NCBI GenBank assembly: GCA_030847615.1
Contig: JAUMIR010000003.1
Span: 192,643,149 to 192,707,148 of the forward strand
From: Gambelia wislizenii
Taxonomy: Eukaryota > Chordata > Lepidosauria > Squamata > Crotaphytidae
Direction of reading: 5' to 3'
DNA: 64,000 nt
Shown: positions 41,991-54,730 of the stretch, piece by piece
How positions within the stretch are numbered: the first letter of the stretch is position 1
Layout: each line of letters begins with the position of its first letter
Position numbers and translations under genes: made by a program
The notes under the pieces: model-generated
What the model saw: only the letters and a program-made list of their open reading frames with translations
Databases searched by the model: none
Told to the model about the DNA's origin: nothing

Positions 41991-44810
41991 AAAGTTAAAA
42001 ATCCTTTCCGACTTCTATTTGCTCTGTCCTTCTGTTTAAAATACACACACGGCAGATGCGTACTAATTCCAAGCATGCAGGTTTAAATAGCCATTCACCC
42101 AACAATCCTTCCCAGCAAATATTCTCTAGCATAAAAAGACTCAAAAAGACTCAAAAGTAGTTTAAAAGTATAAAAACAGTTTACTCACAGTCACTAGGAA
42201 CATCTCAATGAATATCAGCAGCATCTCAATAACTGTAGGCTAAACTAACAATATATATGTGAAAAACTACATCTTAAAAACAAAATATGTGGGAGCTCTG
42301 TCCCAGAGCTGTTGTCTCTAGGCAATCATCATGGTGTGTGTTACCTCGTGGCTGACTCTCCAGAACAAAGAAAGGTACCTGGACACACCTTTTCCCTCAG
42401 GAAAGCCAATCACATTGCAATAGGAAATTACATCACAGAATCTGTTTACTTCTATCAGTTAACCCTTTCAACAGTTAAACATCTCAGTTTACTGGATTGC
42501 AATACATATCCCAATAATTGTCAGCTATGATGGTCTGGAGAGATATCAATGCAGGCAAGAGGCCAATCTTCTCTTGGGCCATATGGGCTCTGGGAGACAA
42601 AGAGTTGCAAAGGCAATAAACTTTAAACTTCACTAGCAATATAAAAAGTAACTCCCCTTGAGATCCTGGCTGTTTCTGTCCTGGGTGAGTTTACCCATGC
42701 CTTTCTTAGGCAGAGAACACTGAATTTTTCAAGAAGCCTCTATACTGTTGCATCTAGGATAATGTTTAGGTTCTGTATATGTAATATCCTCCCAAAGCAT
42801 TCTGAATAATATTTTTTATTGTTGGAGATAAACATTAACGATCAACATTAAAGATAAATCTTAAATATAAACTTTAAAGTTAAACCTTATAAAGATGAAC
42901 ATCCCTGAAACTTGCTTTTGTACAACAACCCACAAAATAATGTCATACATCACTTTGTTACTGAAAAATCTTTTTTTAAAAAAAATTGCTCAGATATGAA
43001 ACTTCTGTCTTCAGTTACTGAATCATGTGCCATTTATAAAGAGAGGACTACTTTACAGAACGCACTTAAACATTCTTCACCATAAGCCAGCATGGCATTT
43101 TACTTCAGATCTTATTTTATCATCTGATAACAGACGATGAGATAAAACAATGAAATAAAGTTGTTGGCATCTTCCGCTGAAATCTGCACAAATTTGGGGT
43201 AGTTCTCTTCACACAAATTGTATAAGAATTGTGAATTTAAATTATTTTCAATAGGATTGGTAGCAATTCTCAGGAAAATTAAGCATATGCATAGAGTTGT
43301 CACAAAGGCCTGAATTCAACTGGTATCTTCAATTATATAAAGTCTATTGAAGCAATGGGATTTACATAAGTGTTAACCCACCACTCAGCAGCTGAGTCAT
43401 GAGCTGGATCAATCCTATCTCTTTCTTAGTGCAGAGAAGAAGAGAAAAGAAAAGAAGGAAGGAAGGAAGGAAGGAAGGAAGGACAAACTGAAGGTGGGTG
43501 GGAGGGGGATATCAGAGTATTATTTTTTGTAAATATTCAGTTCAGATCCAAGTTTAGTTCTTTAGAAAATAACTCCCTTTGGTTTGGAGCAGTTTTGAGT
43601 CAGTATGTTTGATTTGAGTGCCAAACAAAAGTCAATATTTCAAAATCTGAAGCTGCATTCCTCCCATTAACTTTGTTTGGAAATCCAAAAACATCTACAG
43701 GTTTCCCCACCACCACCACCAGTAGCAGAATTCAATGACATTTTCAGGCACATTAGCTGCAAGAGGGTGTGTATGATCTGTGCCTTTATAATTTTGATTT
43801 TTTAAAAAAAAGACAAGAAAAAAAGAATAGAAATGTCACTAGTGTCATTTCAAAAAATGTATTTATTGGAAGAAATGTGTAGGTGGAGTTGTTTCCTCTG
43901 AGTAAAGCTGTAACAGTTTGATGCAAAATAGCCAACGGACACTTTGCATATATACAAAAAACAAAAAACAAACAAACAAAAAAAAAACAACGAGTGAGAG
44001 AAAAACCAAAACAAATTAAAAACAGAAGTTTTAAAAAGCAGTGAGATTAATCACTTTTTTTTAAAAAAAACAGAAAGTATTGAATAAGTTAATCATTCAA
44101 CTAAATTGTTTAAAATGGCCTTAGGAGCATGTTCTACCACCATAAGCGATGAAAGCTTTCTCCCTCTCTAAGGCTAGTTTAATAGTTTAACACATTTAGA
44201 CAGTTCAACATATTAAGTATTTTGCAGCTGATGGAGGTAAAGAAGCATTATAACAGCCAATGTAAGATTACTAGATATTGTCTTGCTTGCCAAGATGGTA
44301 GAGTATTTGGCTCATTTTCTTCTAGAATATTTTCTTTTAATCTGTATTTTTACTTATGAAATATCTTGATTCTCTAAGAAAAGGGAGCCGTGATTGATAT
44401 CAATAGGTGCAGGGAGTTTTGTGCAAGACCATCATTTTGGGTCATGGTTGTGCTGGTGTCAAATAGGACACACACTCTTTTCCTTGCAAACCATCATTCT
44501 GAAAATGACATAAATGGGTATATGAATTGAGTGAATGATTTGCTTCCTTCACGTATCAGTTTGGGTGATTTGTATGAAAGTGACACACATTGGCCAAAAT
44601 CCTATTAGTGTACTGTGGTTACAGTTGCATTTTGCAGAATTATGCAGTGGTGATAAAGGGAAAGCAGGGAAAATCTGCTGGCTCCGAGCAGCTTCCCCCC
44701 ACACCTGGCCAATGTTTTACTTCCTTCATGGCTACTTCGGTCATATCCTCTTTCTGTATGCCACCATCACCTATTTTACCTGTCTCGACAGCCTCAACCT
44801 TTCAAAAGCA
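41991..44810. other. unassigned sequence with simple repeats
   Basis: Short tandem AAAAAGACTC at 42136-42156, (GGAA)n at 43453-43482 and A-rich tracts near 43960-43990 and 44060. No frame or named element. Confidence 0.4.
43453..43482. repeat. (GGAA)n microsatellite
   Basis: Seven tandem GGAA units in a purine-rich stretch. Confidence 0.95.
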
Positions 44811-44814
44811 CATA

Positions 44815-45500
44815 ACTGGAAATATTTAATAATTTGGCTAGCTCTGGCCCTGCCACATGGTTGGCAAGTAAACCAGGGACTCGCCAAATACCAAGGTTGG
44901 AGTGACACAGAACCTGTGAAGGGCCTTCCCAAATTCTTTAAACAGATCATACCCAGGTCAGAGTTCTTCCGGAGAACACCTGGAGGTGAGTCATCCACAA
45001 ATCCCATCAAGGATAGCCGAACACTCAGTGATTGCAAAATGGTTTCCCCCTCTTTCCCTCCTCTTCCACAATGGAAGGTTGCCTGTGCCCATTCAATCCC
45101 AAATGTCTTTCCCATCAACAATTGTTAACACATCTGGAGAACCCTTTGTCTAATCTCAGGAATCTCTGAGAAATACATTGGTCTCCATTCTAAATACCAT
45201 CCCTTCAAGGGAATTATCAAATATAAATATCACCCTAAAATGTCACCAAAATGTGCACAGCTCCTGGCATCTCTTCACTCTGTTGCTCTGTGTCACCAAG
45301 CACACAGATCTTCTTCCTCTTGACTCTACATCAAGAGATGTGTCTGTGTAGCCAGGTTTCAGCTTCCCCATGAATCCCTGCTCCTCTGATCAGTATAGAA
45401 TAACCTACAATCCCCTCTCTCTGCTCCTCTATCCAAATACTTCCTACTTTCTTTGGTAGCCTCATATGATTGCTTGAAGCCTGAGTGTAAGAGTGAATGC
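44815..45500 (-). repeat. dispersed repeat (family R), copy 1
   Basis: The reverse complement aligns with 48610-49395: CAGGCTTCAAGCAATCA, AAGAAAGTAGGAAGTATT, GGGTGATATTTATATTTGA and GAGTCCCTGGTTTACT occur in the same order. The frame of 197 codons on the plus strand (44535-45128) crosses this repeat and shows no domain. Possibly an LTR, because copy 2 read on minus has an AATAAA near one end. Confidence 0.55.
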
Positions 45501-45591
45501 TGTTAAGATTAATTTCCCATAATGACCATTTCGTTGTTCCCCTTGGATTGGAGTTTCCACAGTTACTACCAGTATACATAGGTCAAAAGCA

Positions 45592-46614
45592 GTAATGGAC
45601 TGGATGAGGAAAAACAAATTGAGACTGAATCCAAACAAAACGGAGGCACTAACAGTTACAGGCCGAAAACCAGGTCTGGGAATACAACTTCCAATCCTGG
45701 ATGGAACTACAGTCTCCTCCAAGGACTGTGTAAGCAGTCTGGGGGTGCTCCTGGACCCGTCACTCCAGATGTCTAATCAGGTAAATGCGACGGTCAGGAG
45801 TTCCTGTTATCAACTTCAGCTGATACGCCAGTTGCGCCCTTTCCTGGAAACCAGGGACCTCGAAACTGTGGTACATGCAATGGTAACCTCCCGTATAGAT
45901 TTCTGTAATGCGCTCTACATGGGGCTACCTCTGTGCTTGACTCAGAAACTTCAACTAGTTGAGAACATGGCAGTTAGGTTGATTTCTGGTGTTTCCAGAA
46001 GAGAGCATATAACACCTGTGCTAAAAGCTCTCCACTGGCTGCCTATTAGTTTCAAGGCACAGTACAAGGTGTTGGTTATGACCTTTAAAGCCCTACATGG
46101 CTTGGGTCCAACTTATCTCCGGGACCGCCTCCTTCCATACGACCCTCCCCACACACTTCGGTCCTCTGGGAGGAATCTGCTACAGCCTATGAAAACAAGG
46201 CTGTCGGTGACCTCCCAGAGGGCCTTCTCTGCTGCCGCTCCCAGATTATGGAATGGCCTGCCAGACGAGATCCATCTTATTACCACCTTAGACAGCTTTA
46301 AAAAAAAGCTTTAAAAAAGCTGTCAAGATGGATTTTTTTCTGTCAGGCCTTTCCTGAATAACAATCCCAGCCCAAGACTTGGCTGTCCTTTCTGAGCTGC
46401 AATCGGATTTTTTTTTTTTAAATTATTGTATGTTTTAATTTTTTTTCTAATTTATATATTTTTAATTATTGTATGTTTTTAATCCTTTATAATTTAATAT
46501 TATTTTAAGGGGTGGGTGGGCTAGGGTATTGTGCTTATGGAGTTTTTATATTGTAAGCCACCCCGATTGCATTGCAGAGGGGCAGGATAGAAATAAAATT
46601 TTATTATTATATTA
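45592..46614 (+). mobile_element. L2 LINE 3' end, 1 kb
   Basis: 5'-truncated L2 consisting of an open C-terminal frame and 3' UTR ending in TTGTAAGCCACCCCGATTGC, AGGGGCAGGATAGAAATAAA and an (ATT)n tail. Closest relative in the window is 11290-11766. Confidence 0.9.
45595..46314 (+). pseudogene. L2 ORF2 C-terminal region
   Basis: About 240 codons. MDWMRKNKLRLNPNKTEAL marks the segment right after the RT catalytic core, then SSLGVLLDPSLQMSNQV, VENMAVRLISGVSRREHITP and VLKALHWLPISFKAQYKVL. It ends with RAFSAAAPRLWNGLPDEI and LDSFKKKL. The frame is intact over this part, but the endonuclease and the RT core are absent, so it is a dead 5'-truncated copy. The ATG at 45595 is an internal methionine of the RT. 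Confidence 0.9.
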
Positions 46615-47771
46615 TCATAAAAGATTCTGTGGTTACCCGGCCTCTTGATGCACACACTAGTGGGATCCTCACAGACCCCACACACTTTGGGTAACACCTA
46701 TCCTAGTGTGGTTATACCAGCACAGTGTGCTATCATTGATTTCAGCCATCATTTCCAAAGACCTGGAGAGTCAACTTTTGCTCCATTCTCAATTACACTG
46801 TTTGCATGGATAAGAAAGAAACAATGGTGGCAGCATCTGAAGATCATTCTCACAAGGTATAGAGACACTTCATCACCCATCAGTTTTAGTTGCAAGATTT
46901 AAGGAAGGATGGAAAGTACTAACTTTGCCACTTAGATTCAACTCAAGAACATCCAGAGCAATGGAATATGATTGTCCTCAAGTGATAGACATGTATGGGT
47001 GAACTAGGCCTTTTATTTCAATCCTTTCCACTAAGCAACTGGCTTTGCACAATTTGATCTGGAACATGTCTGCCCCTTCCTTTAAGGAATGTTTACTGAA
47101 GCTCTCAGCAGAAGCTGAAATTAACTTTATGGTCATCGACTGTGAGGTCATATAAGCAGCTGATGAAATATTGATGAAGATTTATAAGCCAAAAATTCAT
47201 ACACATTGCAGTCCTCATTTTATATTCCTGAGAAGTTGTGGGAAAGAGCATTTGGAACACTTTATAGGAATGTGGCATTGAAAGTCTTCATAAAACATTT
47301 ATGAGTATTTCAAGATTATGTAAGGACACTATGAAAAGTAACAACTGTGAATGCAAGGTAGCTATTTTTCAAAATTTAATATCATGAACTTTCCTGTCCT
47401 CAAAGAATTATACAGATAGTGAACTACCCTGCTTATTGAGTGTAGCTTATAGTACCAGTGCAAAAGTGGACATTGATGTCTCATTAGCAAATCATTAACT
47501 TATAGATCCATCTCATTAAAATTATATTGCATATCTATTGTTTGTCACACATATGTACGTGTGGTTCAGAAGCTATTAGGAATGGGTTTTGTCAGACAGA
47601 CAGGAGAATCATCTTGGCTAAATTTCAAGGTTAGTCTTTGTGGTCTCCATTCAAAGATTGTTGCTAGAGCTCTGAAAATGCATGTTTCCAATTAGTTGGC
47701 TAAAGAGGTTGTGTTTTTCCTGAAGACCACTCCTTTTTTTTTTTTTCATACTCAGGTATACTTTTAGTCAG
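46615..47771. other. unassigned sequence
   Basis: No element or frame recognised. T-run at 47735-47747. Confidence 0.4.
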
Positions 47772-47885
47772 GAGTGGGAATTATGTGGTCCTCGAGACGT
47801 TGTTGAACTACAGCTGCTCGTAGGATAGTAGGCTATGTGGGCTGGGACTGATGACATCATCTGGAGGGGTGCACCATTCCCACTC
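47772..47885. mobile_element. short hAT-like MITE
   Basis: The ends GAGTGGGAATTATGTGG and (inverted) GAGTGGGAATGGTGC, with inner GTTGTTGAACTACAGC. A 114-bp element of the widespread type with 'ATGTTGTTGGACTACAACTC' arms. No clear duplication at the ends. Confidence 0.6.
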
Positions 47886-48609
47886 TGGCTTTAATTGCAG
47901 CACCCAAGCACATATGCTCTGTTTTCTCATGAGCATTCCCTGTGAGAATGAAAGAGCACTCATATCACCTAGCTCTATGGATGCGGGCCACATGAGAGTT
48001 TTTTTCCACCAGATAATCACTTTCCTTTCATTATGGCAGCAACTGTGACTAGGAGAATATCTAATGGCACATTAAATGATATAATTATATTGGGCACTTC
48101 CAATTAAGACTGATTTTTTCCCATCCATATGTCTGATCCCAAGAAGCTTACAAGCTAAATGCTGAAAACAGCATTTACACAATCACAAAAGAGAGAGTCA
48201 GGCAAGGCAAAGCACAGGAAACAACAATGCAGAAAAGGAACTCTTTTTTTTTTTTTTTTTTGGAGGGGGTTACTAAATGTTGCTAAAGGAAAACAAATGG
48301 ACTTAAGACAACTAAGGGGTTTCTCAATGTCATTGGGGATTACATCCAAAGTAAGAATAAACAAGATGGCCCTTTAAACAGGCAGAACTTCATACTATTA
48401 GAGGAATAGAAAGACCTCTGCAAAGTCAAAACAAGGTTTCATCTGGCTTTCAGTGGTGATTAGCCAGGTGCCCCTGGTACCCAAATTACTAAAGTCCATG
48501 GAAATTCCATGCGTGTCTACTGAACATCAATATTTTTATGGGGAATTTTAATTAGCTCAAATTTGGCAGCAAGAGGTCAGGTAACTATGCTATCTTCTGA
48601 CCTCTGAAT
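47886..48609. other. unassigned sequence
   Basis: T-run of 20 bases at 48243-48262. No further structure recognised. Confidence 0.4.
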
Positions 48610-49395
48610 ACCGCTAATAACTGGTGAGACTCAGAGCCAGGAAATAAAATAGAAATAGTTTTTATTGAAAAATAATCAGGGGACTGCACACATACATACA
48701 CTTAGGCTTCAAGCACTCACACAAGACTATCGAAGAAAGTAGGAAGTATTGGGATAGAGGAAAAGAGTTGGGATGATGGGCTGTACTATACCTGTCCAAA
48801 GAGCAGAGATTCATATAGCAGAAGGTACTCAGAGTTTAGCTCTGAGGGTCATGTAGCAAACCAACAGAGTGATGAGGTGGGAAAAACTTTGAATACTTTG
48901 GTGGTATTTTGGGGTGATATTTATATTCAATAGTCCCCCTGATGGGGTGAGTTTGAGTGGAATACAATGTCTGCCAGAGTTTCCCAGGATTAAACAATGG
49001 ATCCTCTAGATGTGTTAATGATCACTAATGGCTAAAACATCAAAATTGATGGACCTAAGGCAAACCTCTATATTTTTTTGGGGGAAAGGTGCAAGGAAAA
49101 ATTTGTTTTGCAGGCAAAGAATGTCCAGCTACCTTGATGAGATTATTGAATGACTCATTTCTATGTATGTTCAGAATTAGCCCATTTTCTTCCTAACTCA
49201 CAAGTTCAAGGGGGCTTCGCTTCATCCTTACCTTGGTGTCTCTTTTAGGAATTTTAGGAGGCTACTTCCTTAGGTTTTCTGAGCAAACCTTAATTCCTTG
49301 TACTTGGGAGTCCCTGGTCTACTACCAAACATGTGGAGTGCCAATAATAAGCCAATTTATGTAATACAGCCAATTAATGAATTATTAAAAGGGGT
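48610..49395 (+). repeat. dispersed repeat (family R), copy 2
   Basis: Same order of blocks as the reverse complement of 44815-45500, but more diverged and somewhat longer. An inverted AATAAA lies at 48660-48665 (TTTATT on plus). The two copies lie in opposite orientation 3.1 kb apart. Confidence 0.55.
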
Positions 49396-49766
49396 GGGGT
49401 GTCAGGGCAGGTAACACCCCTGCAAAGGAAACATGAAAGCAACAAGCCCCTTTGTTTACCTTTCTCCTCCTGCCCCCTGGCTCAGTGGTGTTCAAGGGTC
49501 CCTGTCCATGAAAGTTGCAAAGCATTTTGCTGGCTGAGGCAAAAAGGACAAAATGCCCATTTCCTCCGATATTTCACATAAAGAAGCTAATCAGACAGGT
49601 AGTTGACTCTTATTTCAACATCATATTGTACCTAAGTCTATGTTGAAAAAGAGGTGTTTTTTAACTATTCTCTTTCATTTTCTAGAAAACAATATTTCAT
49701 TCAAAATTAATTTCAAAGAAAGAAAAGAACTCTAAAGAAGAATTTTAAAAATTGGAGAAATTCTTA

Positions 49767-50000
49767 TACAGTGTGCCCTTGGTATCGGCTGGGATGTGGT
49801 TCCTGGACCCTCTGTGGATACCAAAATCTGTGGATGCCCAAGTCCCATTATATACAGTGGCATAGTAAAATGGTGTTCCTTATATAAAATGGCAAAATCA
49901 AGGTTTCCTCCTTGTAATTTATTTATTTAGGAACATTTTCAAGCCCTGGATGGTGGAATCTGTAGATGCCAAATCCATGGATACAGAGGATGAGCTATAA
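49767..50000 (+). mobile_element. Tigger/pogo-like MITE, copy 2
   Basis: TACAGTGTGCCCTTGGTATC at the left, TGTGGATACCAAAATCTGTG inside, and CCATGGATACAGAGGATGAG near the right end. The arms are partly complementary. The most complete of the three copies. Confidence 0.65.
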
Positions 50001-50013
50001 ATTTATGGTTCTG

Positions 50014-50047
50014 TTCCTTCCTTCCTTCCTTCCTTCCTTCCTTCCTT
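50014..50047. repeat. (CCTT)n microsatellite
   Basis: Eight tandem TTCC units. Confidence 0.95.
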
Positions 50048-51771
50048 TTGTTAACCTTGATTTGTTTTTTCAGTGGGAATGTCCTGTCACTTGTTGTACT
50101 ATCATCTCTGTGGTAGCTGTCTCCACTACTGCTACCCACTTCAATTAAAACCCCAGGGAAGATGTTATATGTTAACTCCTCCCACAGGGCTTTTTCAGAT
50201 CAGGATATGTGGCAGCCAGAGAAGCTGCAGAGTAATGAAGAGATCAATATCAGAAAGGGGGGGGGGACACACAAATGCAGTACCCTTGGCAATCTTGCAA
50301 TACTATGGTATACTATTATTTTTTTAAAAAATCACCAAGAGAAATTCTATAGGTCTCTGAGAATGAAACAGAAAAGTAGAAAACAATGAAGAAATAAAAT
50401 GTTGGAAAAATTGAAGCCATGGTGAAATATGGTGAAGATGGTCCCTTTTCCCAATCTTTCTGCACATTGGTAGAGTGAAGGGGTGGAGGAGAGAATGTTT
50501 GTGCATAGTTATACTGCTTGGTTTTGTCCAGAGAGTAGACAGGGGTATACAATGTCTTTTCACTGGTAAATGTAATCAGAGAGGGCTGTTTGAGAACTGT
50601 CTACTCTTGCAGACATCCCATTTCTGGTAGGAGAAAGCTGTTTCCTAAGTATATTAATGACACATTTTCATTTTCTCCTTTTCATTAAGTTTGATTGATT
50701 ACTAACCATATATACATTTCCCCTTGGGTAAACTGATTATTATATGCCCATCAGTCAAACAAAAAAGAAGCGATAGCTTTCCCCCCTAGAAAATTTGATA
50801 GCTATTAAAACAGAATGTTAGTTGCTATAGAGTGATTCCCTTTCATTTTTCCTGACTTATTTGTTATTCCATTCTTGGTTGGCCTCACCACATACAATAA
50901 ATATATCACTCCCCGCAGCTAGAACAGCAACATATCTTTGTGACTCACTTGTCTTTATGAGGTATTATTGTACTAGGAAAATAAAATGATTTTGAATATT
51001 TTGCAAACAGGACAGACATTTGCCAAAGCTCACAGTAAGCATTGCAAATTAAATGATGGATATCCCAAGTTTTTGACATATGCATCCAGGACACATTTTT
51101 CTGAGGTTGTGTTGTCCCTGGCAATGACACAGTTTTTCCCCCAGCTTCCTGATAGGCTTAGGAACAGTTTTAGAGAAGGCAAGATTGGTGGGTGAATGTA
51201 ATTCAGCACATATCTCCAGACAGGTTAACAAACTGAATTGCAAAGTAATAGTGCCTCCATGTTGTGTTGCAATGAGTGCTGAACTGAAAGAAAAAGCAAA
51301 AAATGTTATGTAATACTTTTTTTAAAAAACCCTCACCCAGTGGTAGAGATTCTGCATAAGTTTCAAATGCACTGAACAATCTGAAAACTGAAAAATTGTT
51401 AGATTCACATTAACATTAATATTCACATTGTTTGGGTCACATTCACATCTAACAAAAACATTTAGATTCTGCATACTTTCTATCCTTTCATCTCCATACT
51501 CTTCCACTCCTGATCCTGTGACTCTTAGGTAAGAGAACCCTCTTCTCATCCCAGTTCAAAGGAACTACAGAAGAACCCAGTCATTTCAGTCCTGTGGCAC
51601 TATGGATAAGTTGGGAGCAAACTAGGGCTGACCTAAGATGCTGTTTAAAGCAGACAAGATGACACTTACTAGCTAAATGCTGAACATGGTTGACCAGCCT
51701 GGCAGTTGTCTCTTACATCAGTGCTTGCAATGGGACAACATCCGCCACTACAAACAGAGACAGCAGACTAA
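50048..51771. other. unassigned sequence
   Basis: No recognised element over 1.7 kb. A G-run at 50259-50266 and an imperfect tandem ATTCACATTAACATT at 51404-51435. Confidence 0.4.
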
Positions 51772-52320
51772 GGAGATTATCAGACAGAAATGCAAAAAGT
51801 GTTCCTGTCCCACAATATTCAGACCCGCCCCTGTCCCAGCATAATAACCCTCCCCATCAGACTTACTTTCTCTTGTATCCAAAGGCAGCCCAGGCATGAA
51901 CAGAGCTCTAATCCTGCTCGTTCTCATGAGAAGACACAAGTGCGGGAAACTGAAAAATAACAACAAAAAAGTTTACACAAGCACATAAACACACTAAAAA
52001 ACAAACAAACCAAGTAATCTGGGGAGGTTCATGAAAAGAGGGTAGCCTACTTTGTTTTCATGATCCCACCCATAAGTTTTCTGGCAGGACTGCCCATTGA
52101 TGCTGTATTCTTGGGAAGACAATGGCACGAAGTTTCAAACGCTGGCAATGATGGCACAGAAACAGAACAGGTGATCTGTTGATGGCTCAGCCCATCAATT
52201 AAATAAAACACCATAGTAATGCCAGTGGAACACAAAAGGATGATGTCATCTGATATTGGCATCCTTTTGCATTCCGCTGGCATCGTTATAGCGCCACATT
52301 AGTCGCGTCTGATAATCTCC
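51772..52320. mobile_element. TIR DNA element (family H), 549 bp
   Basis: The ends GGAGATTATCAGACA and (inverted) GGAGATTATCAGACG are near-perfect terminal repeats. TAA lies before and TTA after, which could be a 3-bp TWA target duplication with one change or a longer terminal repeat. The interior has GGCTCAGCCCATCAATTAAA and AAAGGATGATGTCATCTGAT, related to 41485-41990. No frame. Confidence 0.7.
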
Positions 52321-52323
52321 TTA

Positions 52324-53361
52324 GAGTCACAGGAAAGGCTATGTAGCACACATCAAAAATGTATCCTTCATCACTTCACCACTGGCTGACCCCATAAACT
52401 GCTTCTAGAGGCGACCCCTTTGCTCTGCTTGATGGTAGAACTGGCCCAGCAACGCTCCCTTTTTATGCTTATGTGGTAGCACATCTGTACTGGTACCTGT
52501 GAAACTAGGACAAGCCACCCCCCTCCCCGTCCAAAGTTGTAATGTTATCTTAAATGCAAAGGACGAGATCAGGATGGTTGTCAAGAGAATATTTTCTTTG
52601 AACACAGTAGTGCTGGCACTTTGTATATCAGTAGCTGAAAGCATGCCAGACTTTCAGTAAGGGCATGTCTGTATAGTAAACTGCTTAAACAGCTTGCTTC
52701 CCAGCAAAGAAAATATTTCTCCCCAGCAAGCCTGAGAATTGTCATTCTTCTCAAAGCAAGAATTCTAGGCACTCTAAGCAAATAAAAATTTTCAGAATTC
52801 TTTTGGGAAGCGTGAAATTAGCATAAGGCCAAAGTGTTTTACGTGTAAGGTACCTCCTTAATTGCTCTACAGTGACAATTTACATGTAACAAATTGACTT
52901 CTAAAACATCTTACCATATAGTCTCACACATAGTTGCTTAAAAGGAAGTCCCACTATGTTTGATTTTGCTTACTCTCAGAAAATATATATAAGATGACAG
53001 TTTTCTCTGTGGGAAAAATATGTATGATAATACTTTGTCAGGGCAGGGCAATCCTAAAGCAGAGAGATGGGTGAAGAGTCAGATCATTCATCACACCCAA
53101 AGCCCTTCCAATCCATTCCAAACAAAGGGGCTGGGGGAGTGTTTTTCAGATCTTATTTTTTGAAGCCCTCAATAGAAACCAATGGGAGTTTAGCTATGCC
53201 ATCTTTAAAAGCATGATCCTGGGACCTGAGGACAGAGGTAATTTGGATCTAGGTTCCCCTTTCCTGCCCTGGACTACCCTCCTTGAAGCCTATCTTCCAC
53301 AGAAGCACAGGTGTTGGTTGAAAACTACCAACATTTTCACAAGAGTAACTGGAGACTCTGA
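52324..53361. other. unassigned sequence
   Basis: No recognised element. AAGGAAGTCCCACTATG near 52941 is a motif of old reptile repeats. Confidence 0.4.
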
Positions 53362-53561
53362 GGCTGCTGATACACAACAGAAATAATGCCATTTGATACC
53401 ACTTTAACTATCCTGGCTCTATTATATGGAATCCTGGGATTTGTAGTTTGTTGTGACACCAGAGTTCTCTAACAAAACTACAAATCCAAAAATTCTATAG
53501 CATTGAGACATGGACGTTAAAGCGGTGTCAAACTGATTATTTCTGCAGTGCAGATGCAGCC
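53362..53561. mobile_element. foldback MITE (family M, copy 4)
   Basis: GGCTGCTGATACACAACAG and (inverted) GGCTGCATCTGCACTGCAG ends, with GGGATTTGTAGTTTG facing AAACTACAAATCC. About 200 bases, non-coding. Confidence 0.75.
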
Positions 53562-54730
53562 TAAGGCAGTGTTGTCCTTCCATTGGTAGGACTTCTATTT
53601 TTGTCTCATCTTAATACACCCAGGAATTATACATATACAGTATGAGGGTTAGATTTACTCCAAATAATTTGAGGGTATCTAGTGGCACAGGGGGAACAAT
53701 TAACCACTAGAAATTAAAAAAAATCTTGCCTGTTAAGAGCAAGTTAAACTCATGCAGTGTAATGAAGGAATTTTCTTCACACAACTAGACACCAACTATT
53801 TTCTGTTCTTAATATCTTTCTTTAAATGATGCACGCATGAGTTCTTTTTTTAAAAGTTTGATTTCTGGAATAGAATTGCATATCCTAAAGGTTAGATATA
53901 AATGTCAGAGCCCCAAATCTCCAGGTGATAGCACTGGTAATTAGCTGTAAGTCTAAAGAGAGCAAATGAAAATGTGATACAGAATGTCTTTACAGAATCT
54001 TAAATACATGTATTGAATTTTCACTTTTCTCTTCTTAAACTGCTAATCATTAAGCCTCTGGTCACAAGCCCAGATTATGCTTGCTTTAATGCAATTGATT
54101 TCATGCATAACTGGGCTCAGGATAGCATCCTGTGGTCAATATGCTTTTTGCCCCTTACTTTTTTTTTAAAAAAAGCCATTGTGTTTGTACAATGGAGTAG
54201 TACAAACATCTGGAGTAGAACAGAAACTATTTTCACGGGTCTAATTTACCAACATTGATAATATACATATCAATCATTGGAACAATGCCAATCTCAGTAA
54301 CAATGGCATTACTTACCATCTGCTTCAGAATGCCAGTAAAGGGATCCTTTCAAGTTTCCTTGGATTTTTTTCAAGGGAGTACAAGGTTAGCTAAAAGTCT
54401 AGGGAGCCTCTTCTTGGGGTAAAGTGATTGAGCAGATGGTTGTTTTATAATCCCAGACACTATCAGGTGATTCTCTGGATAAATTTCAGTCTGTTTACAG
54501 GAGTGGGTTTGCCTTGAGATCAAAGCCTTATGTGGGCATTCTGAAGTGTGTCTACTCACCATGTAAAGAGGAAGGTATGCCAGCCCCATGTCTCCATCTC
54601 TGCTCTGTTGATATGAAAAGTAACAAGTCTGAAGGGGAGAGATTCCTCTACTTGTGAAAGCTCTCCACATACACTAGAACTCTGATCCCCCCCCACCAAC
54701 ACCTTGTGGCTCACATGGACAGCCTTCGTG
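53562..54730. other. unassigned sequence
   Basis: No recognised element. C-run at 54689-54697 and T/A runs near 54160. Confidence 0.4.

Noticed and set aside
44535..45128. 197-codon plus-strand frame as a host gene
   Set aside because: No domain or coding bias visible. It runs antisense through a dispersed repeat that recurs at 48610-49395, where the frame is not kept.
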